NCBI GenBank assembly: GCA_027487675.1
Contig: JAIYDD010000275.1
Coordinates: 1-64,000, forward strand
From: Acetobacteraceae bacterium
Lineage (GTDB): Bacteria; Pseudomonadota; Alphaproteobacteria; Acetobacterales; Acetobacteraceae
Length of the DNA: 64,000 nucleotides
Direction of reading: 5' to 3'
Shown here: positions 8,846-17,911 of the stretch, one piece after another
Layout of the letters: each line of letters opens with the position of its first letter
How positions within the stretch are numbered: the first letter of the stretch is position 1
Position numbers and translations under genes: made by a program
The notes under the pieces: model-generated
What the model was told of the DNA's origin: nothing
Database searches by the model: none
What the model saw: the letters and a program-made list of their open reading frames with translations, nothing else

Positions 8846-10030
8846 GTGACCACGCCCACCCCGCTCCGCGGCATCCGCGTCGTCGAGTTCACCCACATGG
8901 TCATGGGCCCGACCGCGGGCATGGTGCTGGCCGACCTCGGCGCCGAGGTCGTGAAGGTGGAGCCCGCGCCCGATGGCGGCACCACGCGCCGCCTGACCGG
9001 CTCCGGCACCGGCTTCCACGCCGCCTTCGGCCGCGGCCGCCGCAGCCTGGCCGTGGACATGAAGTCGCCGGAGGGGATGGCGCTGGTCCGGCGCCTGGTG
9101 GCGCGCGCCGACGTGCTGATCGAGAATTTCCGCCCCGGCGCCATGGCGAAGCTCGGCCTGGGCGTCGCGCAGCTGCGCGCGGCGCATCCGCGGCTGGTCT
9201 ATTGTTCCTGCAAGGGATTCCTGCCCGGCCCCTATGAGCACCGCACCGCGCTCGACGAGGTGGTGCAGATGATGGGCGGGCTCGCCTACATGACCGGGCC
9301 GGAGGGGCGGCCGCTGCGCGCGGGCTCCTCCGTCATTGACATCATGGGCGGGCTCTCGGCCGTGATCGGCATCCTCGCCGCGCTGAAGGAGCGGGAGGCG
9401 ACGGGGCAGGGCGGGGAGGTGCAGGCGGGCCTGTTCGAGACGGTGGCGCTGCTGATGGCCCAGCACATGGCGCAGGCCGCGATCACCGGCGCCGCGCCGC
9501 CGCCGATGTCGGTCCGCACCCCGGCCTGGCCGGTCTACGACATCTTCGACACCGAAGATGGCGGCCAGGTCTTCATCGGCGTCGTCACCGACACGCAATG
9601 GCCGGCCTTCTGCGACGCCTTCGGCCTGGGCGCGCTGGCCGCCGACCCGAAGCTCGCCACCAAGACCCAGCGCGTCGCGGCGCGCGGGCGGACGCTGCCG
9701 GTGATCGCGGATGCGCTGCGCGGCTGGACCAAGGCCGCGCTCATGGCGAAGTGCGAGGCGCTCGGCCTGCCCTTCGCGCCGATCGGGACGCCGGCCGAGC
9801 TGTTCGACGACCCGCATTTGCAGGGCTCCGGCGGGCTGGTGAAGCTGACGCTGCCCGATGGCCGCGCCGTCTCGCTGCCCGCCCTGCCGGTGGCGCTGGA
9901 CGGCGCGCGGCCAGGGGGCGCGGGCGACCTGCGGCCGGTCGGGGCGGATGGCGCGTCGGTGGCGGCGGAGCTGGGCTATACCGAGGCCGAGATCGCGGCG
10001 CTGCGTGGGGCGGGCGTGCTGGCGGGGTAG
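8846..10030 (+). CDS. CaiB/BaiF family CoA-transferase
   Basis: GIRVVEFTHMVMGPTAGMVLADLGAEVVKVEPAPDGGTTR...VLIENFRPGAMAKLGLG; GTG start. Confidence 0.95.
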   Translation: MTTPTPLRGIRVVEFTHMVMGPTAGMVLADLGAEVVKVEPAPDGGTTRRLTGSGTGFHAAFGRGRRSLAVDMKSPEGMALVRRLVARADVLIENFRPGAMAKLGLGVAQLRAAHPRLVYCSCKGFLPGPYEHRTALDEVVQMMGGLAYMTGPEGRPLRAGSSVIDIMGGLSAVIGILAALKEREATGQGGEVQAGLFETVALLMAQHMAQAAITGAAPPPMSVRTPAWPVYDIFDTEDGGQVFIGVVTDTQWPAFCDAFGLGALAADPKLATKTQRVAARGRTLPVIADALRGWTKAALMAKCEALGLPFAPIGTPAELFDDPHLQGSGGLVKLTLPDGRAVSLPALPVALDGARPGGAGDLRPVGADGASVAAELGYTEAEIAALRGAGVLAG

Positions 10031-10067
10031 CCAGGCCCGTCGCGCATCGGCGGGCGCGGGAAGATCT

Positions 10068-10093
10068 CCCTCTCCCGCCTGGACGAGAGAGGG
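10068..10093. repeat. Dispersed CCCTCTC...GAGAGGG hairpin repeat, copy 1
   Basis: CCCTCTCCCGCCTGGACGAGAGAGGG followed by taggggtgagggtgggg; intergenic. Confidence 0.8.
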
Positions 10094-10270
10094 TAGGGGT
10101 GAGGGTGGGGCGCACGGCGCCGGCGCTCTCCCCCCCGTAGAGCGCGACGCCATCCCTGACTGTCGCCTGCCGCTCTGCATCTGCGATTGCCCTGGCGGGG
10201 TCGCCGCGCTGCATTGACCCGCCGCCCCCCCCGGGCGCAGCCTTTTCGCAAACATGGGGGGAGGCCGCGC

Positions 10271-11188
10271 ATGGCGGGCGGGATCGCGCGGGTCGGCTTC
10301 GTCGGGCTCGGCCGCATGGGCTGGCCGATGGCGCGGCGGCTGGCCGAGGCAGGCTTCACGCTGTCAGTCCACGATGCCGTGCCCGGCCGCGCCGCCGCCT
10401 TCGCCGGCGCGCATGGCGCCCGCGCCGCCGCCGACCCCGCGGACTGCGCAGCGGATGCCGAGGCCTTCGTCACCATGCTGCCCACCAGCCGCGAGGTGGC
10501 CGAGGTGCTGCACGCCGCCGCGCCGCGCCTGGCGCCCGGCGCGCTGGTGATCGAGATGTCCTCCGGCGAGCCCGCCGCCACGCGCGCGCTGTCCGAAGCC
10601 CTCGCCGCGCGCGGCATCGGCATGCTGGACGCCCCCGTCTCCGGCGGCGTGGCGCGCGCTGAGACCGGCGAACTGGCTATCATGGCGGGCGGGGACGCCG
10701 CGTCGCTGGATCGCGCCATGCCGCTGCTGCGCGCGCTGGGCACCGCCGTCACCCATTGCGGCGCGATCGGCGCGGGGCAGGCGATGAAGGCGCTGAACAA
10801 CCTGGTCAGCGCGGCGGGGTTCCTGGCGAGCGTGGAGGCGCTGCTGATCGGCAGCCGCTTCGGCCTGGATCCCGCGACGATGGTCGATGTGCTGAACGCG
10901 TCGACGGGGATGAACAACAGCACGCAGAAGAAGCTGCGCCAGTTTGTGCTCTCCCGCGGCTTCGATTCCGGCTTCGGCCTCGACCTGATGGTCAAGGACT
11001 TGACCATCGCGCTGTCGGTGGGGCGGGAGACGGCAACCCCCGCGCCGCTCTCGGCCCAGGTGCGGGAGATGTGGGCGTCGGCGGCGGCGATGCTCGGCCC
11101 CGGCCAGGACCACACCGCGGCGGCGCGGTTCAGCGAGGCACTGGCGGCGCACGAACTGGCCTCGGCCCAGGTGCAGCGGAAGGGATGA
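10271..11188 (+). CDS. NAD(P)-dependent beta-hydroxyacid dehydrogenase (3-hydroxyisobutyrate dehydrogenase-like)
   Basis: RVGFVGLGRMGWPMARRLAEAGF, DAPVSGGVARAETGELAIMAGG, GAGQAMKALNNL. Confidence 0.92.
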   Translation: MAGGIARVGFVGLGRMGWPMARRLAEAGFTLSVHDAVPGRAAAFAGAHGARAAADPADCAADAEAFVTMLPTSREVAEVLHAAAPRLAPGALVIEMSSGEPAATRALSEALAARGIGMLDAPVSGGVARAETGELAIMAGGDAASLDRAMPLLRALGTAVTHCGAIGAGQAMKALNNLVSAAGFLASVEALLIGSRFGLDPATMVDVLNASTGMNNSTQKKLRQFVLSRGFDSGFGLDLMVKDLTIALSVGRETATPAPLSAQVREMWASAAAMLGPGQDHTAAARFSEALAAHELASAQVQRKG

Positions 11189-11192
11189 CCAG

Positions 11193-11981
11193 ATGTGGCA
11201 GGTGATCGCGCTGCGCTACGGCGCGCATGAACGCAACGCGCAGGCCAATTTCCTGATGCCCGTGGCGGATGCGCATGACGCCATGCCGATTGACTACTTC
11301 GTCTGGCTGCTGCGCGGCCCGGACGGGCGCGAGATCCTGGTGGACACCGGCTTCGACCCGGAGGTGGCGGCCCGCCGCAACCGCCCGCTGCTGCGCACGG
11401 TCGATGCCGCGCTCCGCAGCGTCGGCACCGCGCCGGAGGCGATCCGCGACGTGATCGTCAGCCACCTGCACTACGACCATGCCGGCAATCTCGGCCTGTT
11501 CCCGAATGCCACCTTCCACATCCAGGACCGCGAGATGGCCTTCGCCACGGGGCGGCACATCTGCGCCGCCTGCATCCGCACCACCTTCGAGGTGGAGGAT
11601 GTGGTGAAGCTGGTGCGCGCCCTCTACGCCGACCGCGTGCAGTTCCACGATGGCGAGGGCGAGGTGGCGCCCGGCGTCACCGTCCACCGCGTCGGCGGCC
11701 ACACCGACGGGATGCAGATGGTGCGCGTGGCGACCGCCCGCGGGCCGCTGGTGCTGGCGGTGGACGCGCTGCATTTCTACGCCAATGCCGATCGGCAGAA
11801 CCCCTTCCCGATCCTGTTCGACCTGGGCGCGATGGTGCAGGGCTGGCGCCGCGCGAAGCAGCTGGCCGGCGGCGACGAGACGCTGGTGATCCCGGGCCAC
11901 GACCCGCTGGTGCGCGCGCGCTTCCCGGCGATGGACGGCGACGCGGAGGCGATCCGGCTGGACCTGCCGCCGCTGCGCTGA
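11193..11981 (+). CDS. MBL-fold metallohydrolase, AHL-lactonase-like
   Basis: VIVSHLHYDHAGNLGLFPNATFHIQDREMAFATGR (HxHxDH), VGGHTDGMQMVRV, VIPGHDP. Confidence 0.88.
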   Translation: MWQVIALRYGAHERNAQANFLMPVADAHDAMPIDYFVWLLRGPDGREILVDTGFDPEVAARRNRPLLRTVDAALRSVGTAPEAIRDVIVSHLHYDHAGNLGLFPNATFHIQDREMAFATGRHICAACIRTTFEVEDVVKLVRALYADRVQFHDGEGEVAPGVTVHRVGGHTDGMQMVRVATARGPLVLAVDALHFYANADRQNPFPILFDLGAMVQGWRRAKQLAGGDETLVIPGHDPLVRARFPAMDGDAEAIRLDLPPLR

Positions 11982-12000
11982 CCGCGGCGGCGCGGCGCCG

Positions 12001-12837
12001 TCAGCGATGGATGAAGACCGGCACGCGCGATGCGCGCAGCAGCCGGTCCGTGGTGCTGCCCAGCAGCAGCCGCAGCAGGCTCGACCCGCCGAAGGCGCCC
12101 ATCACCAGCAGCCGCGCGCCGATGCCATCCGCCTCCGCCGCGATCAGCGCCGCCGCGTCGCCGCACGCCACCGGCAGCGGCTCCGCCGCGATGCCGTGGT
12201 GGCGCAGGCAGGCGACACCCTCCGCCGCGGCGGTCGCCGCTTCCTCCCGCGTGTCGCCCACCGCGACGACGCGCACCGGCGAGCCCTCGGCCAGGCCGAG
12301 CAGCGCGAAGAGCTGGAAGGTCTCCCGCGCCGGGGCCGATCCGTCATAGGCGGCCAGCACCGGGCCCTCCGCGGCCAGCGCAGCGCCCGGCGGCACCACC
12401 AGCAGCGGCCGCGCGCCGTCGCGCAGCAGTCGCTCGATCACCGGCGCGACCTCGTCCTCGGCGAGTTCCCGTCCCAGCGTGCTGTCGCGGCCGACCACGA
12501 TCATGTCATGCGCCGCGCCGGCGCGCACCAGCGCGGGTTCCGGCGCGTCCTGCAGGCGCAGCACCTCGTAGGGAAGGTCGGCGGCGGCGCCGGCGCAGGC
12601 GGCCAGCGCGGCCTCGGCCTCGGCCTCGGCCTGCGCGGTCAGCTTCGCGTCGCGCCGCGCCTTGAAGGCGGCGCCGCCGACGGGGACGAATTCGTGCTCG
12701 CTCTGGGTGTGCGGCCGGTCGAGCACGACCGCGACCGTCAGCGCCGCGCCGGTGCGCTTCGCCAGCGCGATGGCCGCGTCGCGCGCCGCGACGGCGCCCC
12801 CCGTGTCGTCCAGCGCGGCGAGGATGCTGCGGAGCAT
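12001..12837 (-). CDS. Universal stress protein, two UspA domains
   Basis: MLRSILAALDDTGGAVAARDAAIALAKRTGAALTVAVV... and LLVMGAFGGSSLLRLLLGSTTDRLLRASRVPVFIHR; start corrected from the 1076-aa ORF. Confidence 0.92.
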   Translation of the reverse strand: MLRSILAALDDTGGAVAARDAAIALAKRTGAALTVAVVLDRPHTQSEHEFVPVGGAAFKARRDAKLTAQAEAEAEAALAACAGAAADLPYEVLRLQDAPEPALVRAGAAHDMIVVGRDSTLGRELAEDEVAPVIERLLRDGARPLLVVPPGAALAAEGPVLAAYDGSAPARETFQLFALLGLAEGSPVRVVAVGDTREEAATAAAEGVACLRHHGIAAEPLPVACGDAAALIAAEADGIGARLLVMGAFGGSSLLRLLLGSTTDRLLRASRVPVFIHR

Positions 12838-12969
12838 GGCCTGTCCCTCTCTCGCCCCCAGCATAGACCCGGCTGGCGCGGCCGGGCAAAGCGCACGGGC
12901 GGATTGGCGCTGCCCGCGCGGTCCTCTAGCCTGCCCGGCGACGGGACAGGCAGCGAAGGGGGCGCGACC

Positions 12970-13821
12970 ATGCAGGCGGGAACGGGGGCGCCGGCGGATG
13001 CCGCCGCGCGGCGCGCGGTGAAGCCGGTGCTGGTCTACACGCTCGATCGGCTGCCGGCGGTGGACCTGGCCGGCTACCAGGCCGCCCGCGCCGGCTGGAC
13101 CAAGGTCGCCGAGACCCGGATCGAACCGCGCGAGGCCGAGACCTTCGACGTGCCCGCCGGCTGCTTCTTCCGCATCGTCTCGATCGAGGGCCCGCAGGTC
13201 GGCGACCTGAACCTCTGGGCGAAGGACGACCCGACCGAACACTTCTATTCCGGCAAGACCCGCGCGCTGCACGGCACGCACCTGACGACCGGCGCGCGCA
13301 TGTGGTCTTCCCTGCCGCATCTGCGCCCGATGGCGACGATCACCGGGGACACGCTGGCCTGGTATGGCCGCGACGAGTTCGGGGGCGCGGTGCACGACAT
13401 CCTCGGCACGCGCTGCGATCCCTACACGCACAAGCTGCTGTCGGGCGGCGAATACCACCATTGCTGCCATTCCAACCTGTCGCGCGCGCTGGCGAAGCGG
13501 CTGGGGCTGCCAGTGACGCAGGCGGAGATGCATGTGCACGACGTGCTGAACGTCTTCATGTGCACCGGGACCACCCGCGACAAGGGCCAGTTCTTCATGA
13601 AGGCGAGCCCGGTCCGCCCCGGCGACCACCTGGAATTCTTCGCCGAGATCGACCTGATCGGCGCCGTCTCGGCCTGCCCGGGCGGCGATTGCGGGACGGA
13701 GCATTCCTCGGACGCGCCGCGCTGCCACCCGATGCTGGTCGAGGTCTACCGCCCCGCCGCGCCGCCCGCGGGCTGGTCGCCGCCTGCGCGCAACGCCTAT
13801 GGCCGCGCGCACGGGCCGTGA
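12970..13821 (+). CDS. DUF1989 / urea carboxylase-associated family protein
   Basis: PAGCFFRIVSIEGPQVGDLNLWAKDDPTEHFYSGKTRALHGTHLTTGARMWSSLPHLRPMATITGDT... SGGEYHHCCHSNL. Confidence 0.85.
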   Translation: MQAGTGAPADAAARRAVKPVLVYTLDRLPAVDLAGYQAARAGWTKVAETRIEPREAETFDVPAGCFFRIVSIEGPQVGDLNLWAKDDPTEHFYSGKTRALHGTHLTTGARMWSSLPHLRPMATITGDTLAWYGRDEFGGAVHDILGTRCDPYTHKLLSGGEYHHCCHSNLSRALAKRLGLPVTQAEMHVHDVLNVFMCTGTTRDKGQFFMKASPVRPGDHLEFFAEIDLIGAVSACPGGDCGTEHSSDAPRCHPMLVEVYRPAAPPAGWSPPARNAYGRAHGP

Positions 13822-13853
13822 CGCGGCCGGGGGGCGCGCCGTGCCCTCCGCCG

Positions 13854-15065
13854 TCACCGCGCGCCCCGCCCGCTCAGCACCCAGAAGCCCACCGCACCGG
13901 CCACCAGCGCGACCGCGAAGGTGGCCAGCGCCGCCTCGATCCCGCCGAGCGCCGCCGCGACCCCCGACGCCGCCTGCAGCACCGCCGCCCCGAGGAAATA
14001 GGCCATGTTGCCGGCAGAGAGCGCCCGGCCGGCCTGGTCCGGCGGCACCGCGGCGCGGATCAGCGAGAAGGTGATCACCTGCAGCGAGATCACCAGGCAG
14101 AACAGCAGCAGCAGCACGAAGTCCCACGACGCCGGCAGCATTGGCACGCCGAGCGCCGCGGGCAGCGCCGCCCCGGGCCCGCCCGCCAGGATCAGCGCCA
14201 CCAGCCCGCCCGAGACCAGGTGCGCGCCTGCCAGCAGCAGCCGCGGCCGACCCACCAGGCGCAGCACCACGCCCGCCAGCGCGGGACCCGCGATCAGCGC
14301 CAGCGTCACGCCCGAGAGCACGTTGCCGGCGGCGACGCGGTCGAGCCCCTTCACATCCATCAGCCAGGGCCCACCCCACAGCCCGCGCAGGCCGAGCACC
14401 GCGGCGAAGGAGGGGAAGGCGATCACCATCACCGCGCGCATCGGCGGCGCCCAGGCGATCCGCGCCACCTCGGCCAGGTCCTGCATCGGGCTGCGGGGCG
14501 CACGCGCCGAGGGGCTGTCGTCCGGCACCACCAGCGCCACCAGCGCCGCCGCGAACCCGGCCATCGCCACGCAGGCCCAGAAGCCGGCGCGCCAGTCCGT
14601 CGCCTCTATCAGCAGCGCCAGCGGGCTGGCGGACAGCAGCATCCCGGTGTTGCCGATCGCCTGGATCAGCCCCGACCACAGCGTGAAGCGCGGCGCCGAC
14701 AGCGCGCGGGCGGCGAAGGTGATCGGTGCCATCAGCATCCCCGAACACCCCGCGCCCAGCACCACCTGCGCCGCCAGCATCGACCACGGCCCGGTGGCCA
14801 GCGCCGCCATCGCCGCGCCGCCGCCCGCCACCGCCAGCAGGCAGAGCGAGACGCGCTTCACCCCGTAGCGGTCCAGCGCGATGCCCACCGGGACCATGGC
14901 CGCCGCGAAGGCGAAGGGAAACGCCCCGGTGATCTGCGCCAGCGCTTCCGCCGAGATGCCGAGGTCGCGCGTCAGCAGGTCCACCGCCACCGCCGGCAGC
15001 GTGCGCGTGGCGTTGGAGAAGACGTGCCCGAGGCAGAGCGCGATGATCGGCAGGATGATGGGCAA
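13854..15065 (-). CDS. MFS transporter
   Basis: About 12 hydrophobic segments; VPVGIALDRYGVKRVSLCLLAVAGGGAAMAALATGPWSML. Confidence 0.88.
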   Translation of the reverse strand: MPIILPIIALCLGHVFSNATRTLPAVAVDLLTRDLGISAEALAQITGAFPFAFAAAMVPVGIALDRYGVKRVSLCLLAVAGGGAAMAALATGPWSMLAAQVVLGAGCSGMLMAPITFAARALSAPRFTLWSGLIQAIGNTGMLLSASPLALLIEATDWRAGFWACVAMAGFAAALVALVVPDDSPSARAPRSPMQDLAEVARIAWAPPMRAVMVIAFPSFAAVLGLRGLWGGPWLMDVKGLDRVAAGNVLSGVTLALIAGPALAGVVLRLVGRPRLLLAGAHLVSGGLVALILAGGPGAALPAALGVPMLPASWDFVLLLLFCLVISLQVITFSLIRAAVPPDQAGRALSAGNMAYFLGAAVLQAASGVAAALGGIEAALATFAVALVAGAVGFWVLSGRGAR

Positions 15066-15083
15066 GCTGGCGTGCCCGGCGCC

Positions 15084-16478
15084 TCAGTTCCGGAACATCT
15101 TGCCCGGGTTCAGGATGCCCTTGGGGTCCAGCGCCTGCTTGATGCCGCGCATCACCGACAGCGCTTCCGCCCCATGCTCGCGCTCCAGGAATTCCCGCTT
15201 GCCGAGGCCGATGCCGTGTTCGCCCGAACACGTCCCGCCGAGCGCCAGGCCGCGTTCCACGATGCGCCGGTCCATGTCCCAGGCGCGTTCCAGCCCCTGC
15301 GGATCGGCCGGGTCATAAAGCACCATCTGGTGGAAATTGCCGTCGCCGACATGGCCCACGATGCAGGTCGGGTGGCCGAGCGCCTGCGCTTCCCGCTTCG
15401 CCCCCACCAGCGCTTCCGCCAGCCGCGAGATCGGCACGCAGACATCGGTGGTCAGCGCCTTCCAGCCGGGCCGGCTCGCGATGCCGGCCCAGTAGCTGTC
15501 ATGCCGCGCCTTCCACAGCTTCGCGCGCTCCGCGGGGTCGGTCGCCCATTGGAAGCCGGAGGCACCGTGGCCGGCGGTGATCGCCTCCACCGCCTCGGCC
15601 TGTTCGCGCACGCCCGCGTCCGTGCCGTGGAATTCCAGGAACAGCGTGGTGCGCACCGCATAGCCCTCGAGCTTCGAGAAGCCGATGCAGGCGGCCATCA
15701 TGTCGTCGTCCAGCAGCTCGATGCGGGCGACGGGGATGCCCATCTGCATCACCTCGATCACGCTCTGCACCGCGCCCTCCAGCGCGTCGAACTGCACCAC
15801 CGCGGCGCTCATCGCCTCCGGGATGCCGTGCAGGCGCAGCCGCACGCGGGTCACCACGCCGAGCGTGCCTTCCGATCCGATGAACATCCGCGTCAGGTCG
15901 TAGCCATTGGCGGCCTTGCGCGTGCGCCCGCCCGTCTCGATGACGCGGCCATCGGCCAGCACCACTTCCAGCCCCAGCACCTGTTCGCGGATCGTGCCGT
16001 AGCGCACGGCATTGGTGCCCGATGCCCGCGTCGCGACCATGCCGCCGATGGTGCAATGGCTGCCGGGATCGACGGGGAAGAACATGCCCTTGTCGCGCAG
16101 GTGCTCGTTCAGCTGCTGGCGCGTGACACCTGGCTCGATGACGCAATCCATGTCCTCGGCGTTCACTTCCAGGATCGCCGCCATCTGCGACAGGTCGAGG
16201 CTGATCCCGCCGCGCACCGGGTTCACATGCCCCTCCAGGCTCGTGCCCGCGCCGAAGGGCGTGACCGGCACGTCATGCCGGTGGCAGAGCGCGAGAAGGC
16301 GGCTCACCTCCTCCGTCGTGCGGACGAAGGCCACCGCATCGGGCAGGGTCGGCGTGGTGCTGTCCTCGCCCTTCGCATGCTGCTCGCGCACCGTCGCATT
16401 GGTGGACAGCCGCTCGCCGAGCAGCTCGCGCGCGGCGGCGATCACGGCATCCACCGGGCGCGGCGTGATGGCGGTCAT
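15084..16478 (-). CDS. FAD-binding oxidase, D-lactate dehydrogenase (cytochrome)/GlcD family
   Basis: VPVTPFGAGTSLEGHVNPVRGGISLDLSQM...PVDPGSHCTIGGMVATRASGTNAVRYGT...GEHGIGLGKREFLEREHG...PKGILNPGKMF. Confidence 0.94.
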   Translation of the reverse strand: MTAITPRPVDAVIAAARELLGERLSTNATVREQHAKGEDSTTPTLPDAVAFVRTTEEVSRLLALCHRHDVPVTPFGAGTSLEGHVNPVRGGISLDLSQMAAILEVNAEDMDCVIEPGVTRQQLNEHLRDKGMFFPVDPGSHCTIGGMVATRASGTNAVRYGTIREQVLGLEVVLADGRVIETGGRTRKAANGYDLTRMFIGSEGTLGVVTRVRLRLHGIPEAMSAAVVQFDALEGAVQSVIEVMQMGIPVARIELLDDDMMAACIGFSKLEGYAVRTTLFLEFHGTDAGVREQAEAVEAITAGHGASGFQWATDPAERAKLWKARHDSYWAGIASRPGWKALTTDVCVPISRLAEALVGAKREAQALGHPTCIVGHVGDGNFHQMVLYDPADPQGLERAWDMDRRIVERGLALGGTCSGEHGIGLGKREFLEREHGAEALSVMRGIKQALDPKGILNPGKMFRN

Positions 16479-16625
16479 GGCGGTCCCTCCCGCGGCAGCG
16501 TGGCGGGCGCGCCGGGCCGCGGCAACCCCGCCACCCCCGCACGCCCCCTCGCGTTGACGCCGCTTCGCGGACGGGCCTAGCGTCCTTCTCACCCGCATCG
16601 CAAGGGATTGGGAGAGGAACGGCCA

Positions 16626-17381
16626 ATGGCGAATGGCGTGAAGGCGGCCTGGGCGGCCGGCAAGCCGGTGCTGAACGGGTGGCTCGCCATCCCCTCCGGC
16701 TTCAGCGCGGAAGTCATGGCGCTCGCCGGCTTCGACAGCCTGACGGTCGACATCCAGCACGGGGTGCAGGACTACCTCTCCATGGTCGCCTGCTTCCAGG
16801 GCATGCAGCCGCACGGCGTGACACCGATGGTCCGCGTCCCCTGGAACGAGGTCGGCATCATCGGCAAGGTGCTGGACGGCGGCGCCAAGGGCGTGATCTG
16901 CCCGATGGTGAACACCGAGGCCGAGGCGCGCGCCCTGGTCTCCGCCTGCCGCTACCCGCCCAAGGGCACGCGCAGCTTCGGCCCGATCCGCTCCGGCCTC
17001 TACGGCGCGCCGGCCGACACCAACGCGGCGAACGACGACGTCCTCGTCATCCCGATGATCGAGACCAAGACGGCGCTCGAGAACCTGGAGTCGATCGTCT
17101 CCGTCCCCGGCGTCGACGCGGTCTATATCGGCCCCTCCGACCTCTCGCTCTCGCTCGGGATGGAGCCGAAGCAGGACCGGCAGGAACCGGAATTCCTGGA
17201 GATCCTGGACCGCATCCGCACCACCGCCCACCGCCACGGCGTGAAGGCCTGCATCCACACCATGTCGGGCGCTTACTCGAAGCAGATGCTCGCCCGTGGC
17301 TTCAACCTGGCCACCATCATGAACGACAGCGGCCTGATGCTGACCGGCGCCCGCGCCCAGCTGGCGGCCGCGCGAGGCTGA
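16626..17381 (+). CDS. HpcH/HpaI aldolase/citrate lyase family protein
   Basis: SAEVMALAGFDSLTVDIQHGVQDY...PMVRVPWNEVGIIGKVLDGGAKGVICPMVNTEAEA...VDAVYIGPSDLSLSLG. Confidence 0.94.
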   Translation: MANGVKAAWAAGKPVLNGWLAIPSGFSAEVMALAGFDSLTVDIQHGVQDYLSMVACFQGMQPHGVTPMVRVPWNEVGIIGKVLDGGAKGVICPMVNTEAEARALVSACRYPPKGTRSFGPIRSGLYGAPADTNAANDDVLVIPMIETKTALENLESIVSVPGVDAVYIGPSDLSLSLGMEPKQDRQEPEFLEILDRIRTTAHRHGVKACIHTMSGAYSKQMLARGFNLATIMNDSGLMLTGARAQLAAARG

Positions 17382-17406
17382 AGGGGCGGTAGCGCTTGTG
17401 GCCCGG

Positions 17407-17624
17407 GTAGGGCTCTGCCCTCCCCGTACCCCACCCGCCAGGGGCGTGACGCCCCTGGACCCGTCATCAGTTGGTCGTTGGTTGGGGAGGGGGCCGCGCG
17501 CGCCATTGCCACGCGTCCGCCCTTGAGGCCCCCTCCCCAACCAACGACAAAACTCACGGCTGGGGTCCGGGGACCGCCACGGTCCCCGGCGGGGAGGGTT
17601 CGGGAGGGGCAGCGCCCCTCCCGA
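17407..17624. repeat. Composite intergenic repeat: two inverted copies of a two-hairpin module around a 22-bp inverted repeat
   Basis: Perfect stems at 17409-17421, 17438-17458, 17567-17589 and 17601-17623, plus the 22-bp IR 17474-17495/17527-17548. Confidence 0.9.
17474..17548. repeat. 22-bp perfect inverted repeat with 31-nt loop
   Basis: GTCGTTGGTTGGGGAGGGGGCC ... GGCCCCCTCCCCAACCAACGAC. Confidence 0.97.
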
Positions 17625-17638
17625 GGAGCCGCCACCGC

Positions 17639-17911
17639 CTACCCCCCCTTCAAGGCCTTCCGCAGGTTCGCCCGCACGCGCCGCCGGGCCGGGGCCAGGG
17701 CGGCCGCGGCGACCAGGTCGGGTCGGCTGCCGAGCATGGCGGCCTGGGTGGCCGCGATGGCGCCGGCGGTGAAGGCGCGCTGCTTCTCCTCCGCCATGTC
17801 GCACAGCGTGGCGGCGGCGGTCGCGGGCTGGGTCCACAGCTGCGCCGAGCGCAGGGTGAAGACGCAGCCGGCCTGCCAGGCGAGAAGGGCGTAGTCGGCG
17901 GGGGTTCTCAC
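17639..17911 (-). CDS. Small conserved-type protein (90 aa, helical/phasin-like), function unknown
   Basis: GTG start overlaps the peroxiredoxin stop (GTGA): MRTPADYALLAWQAGCVFTLRSAQLWTQPATAAATLCDMAEEKQRAFTAGAIAATQAAML... Confidence 0.65.
   Translation of the reverse strand: MRTPADYALLAWQAGCVFTLRSAQLWTQPATAAATLCDMAEEKQRAFTAGAIAATQAAMLGSRPDLVAAAALAPARRRVRANLRKALKGG

Noticed and set aside
6785-10255. 1156-aa minus-strand ORF
   Set aside because: Antisense to TctC, IclR and CoA-transferase genes; composition rich in R/H/Q/A and no motif. Typical GC-driven shadow ORF.
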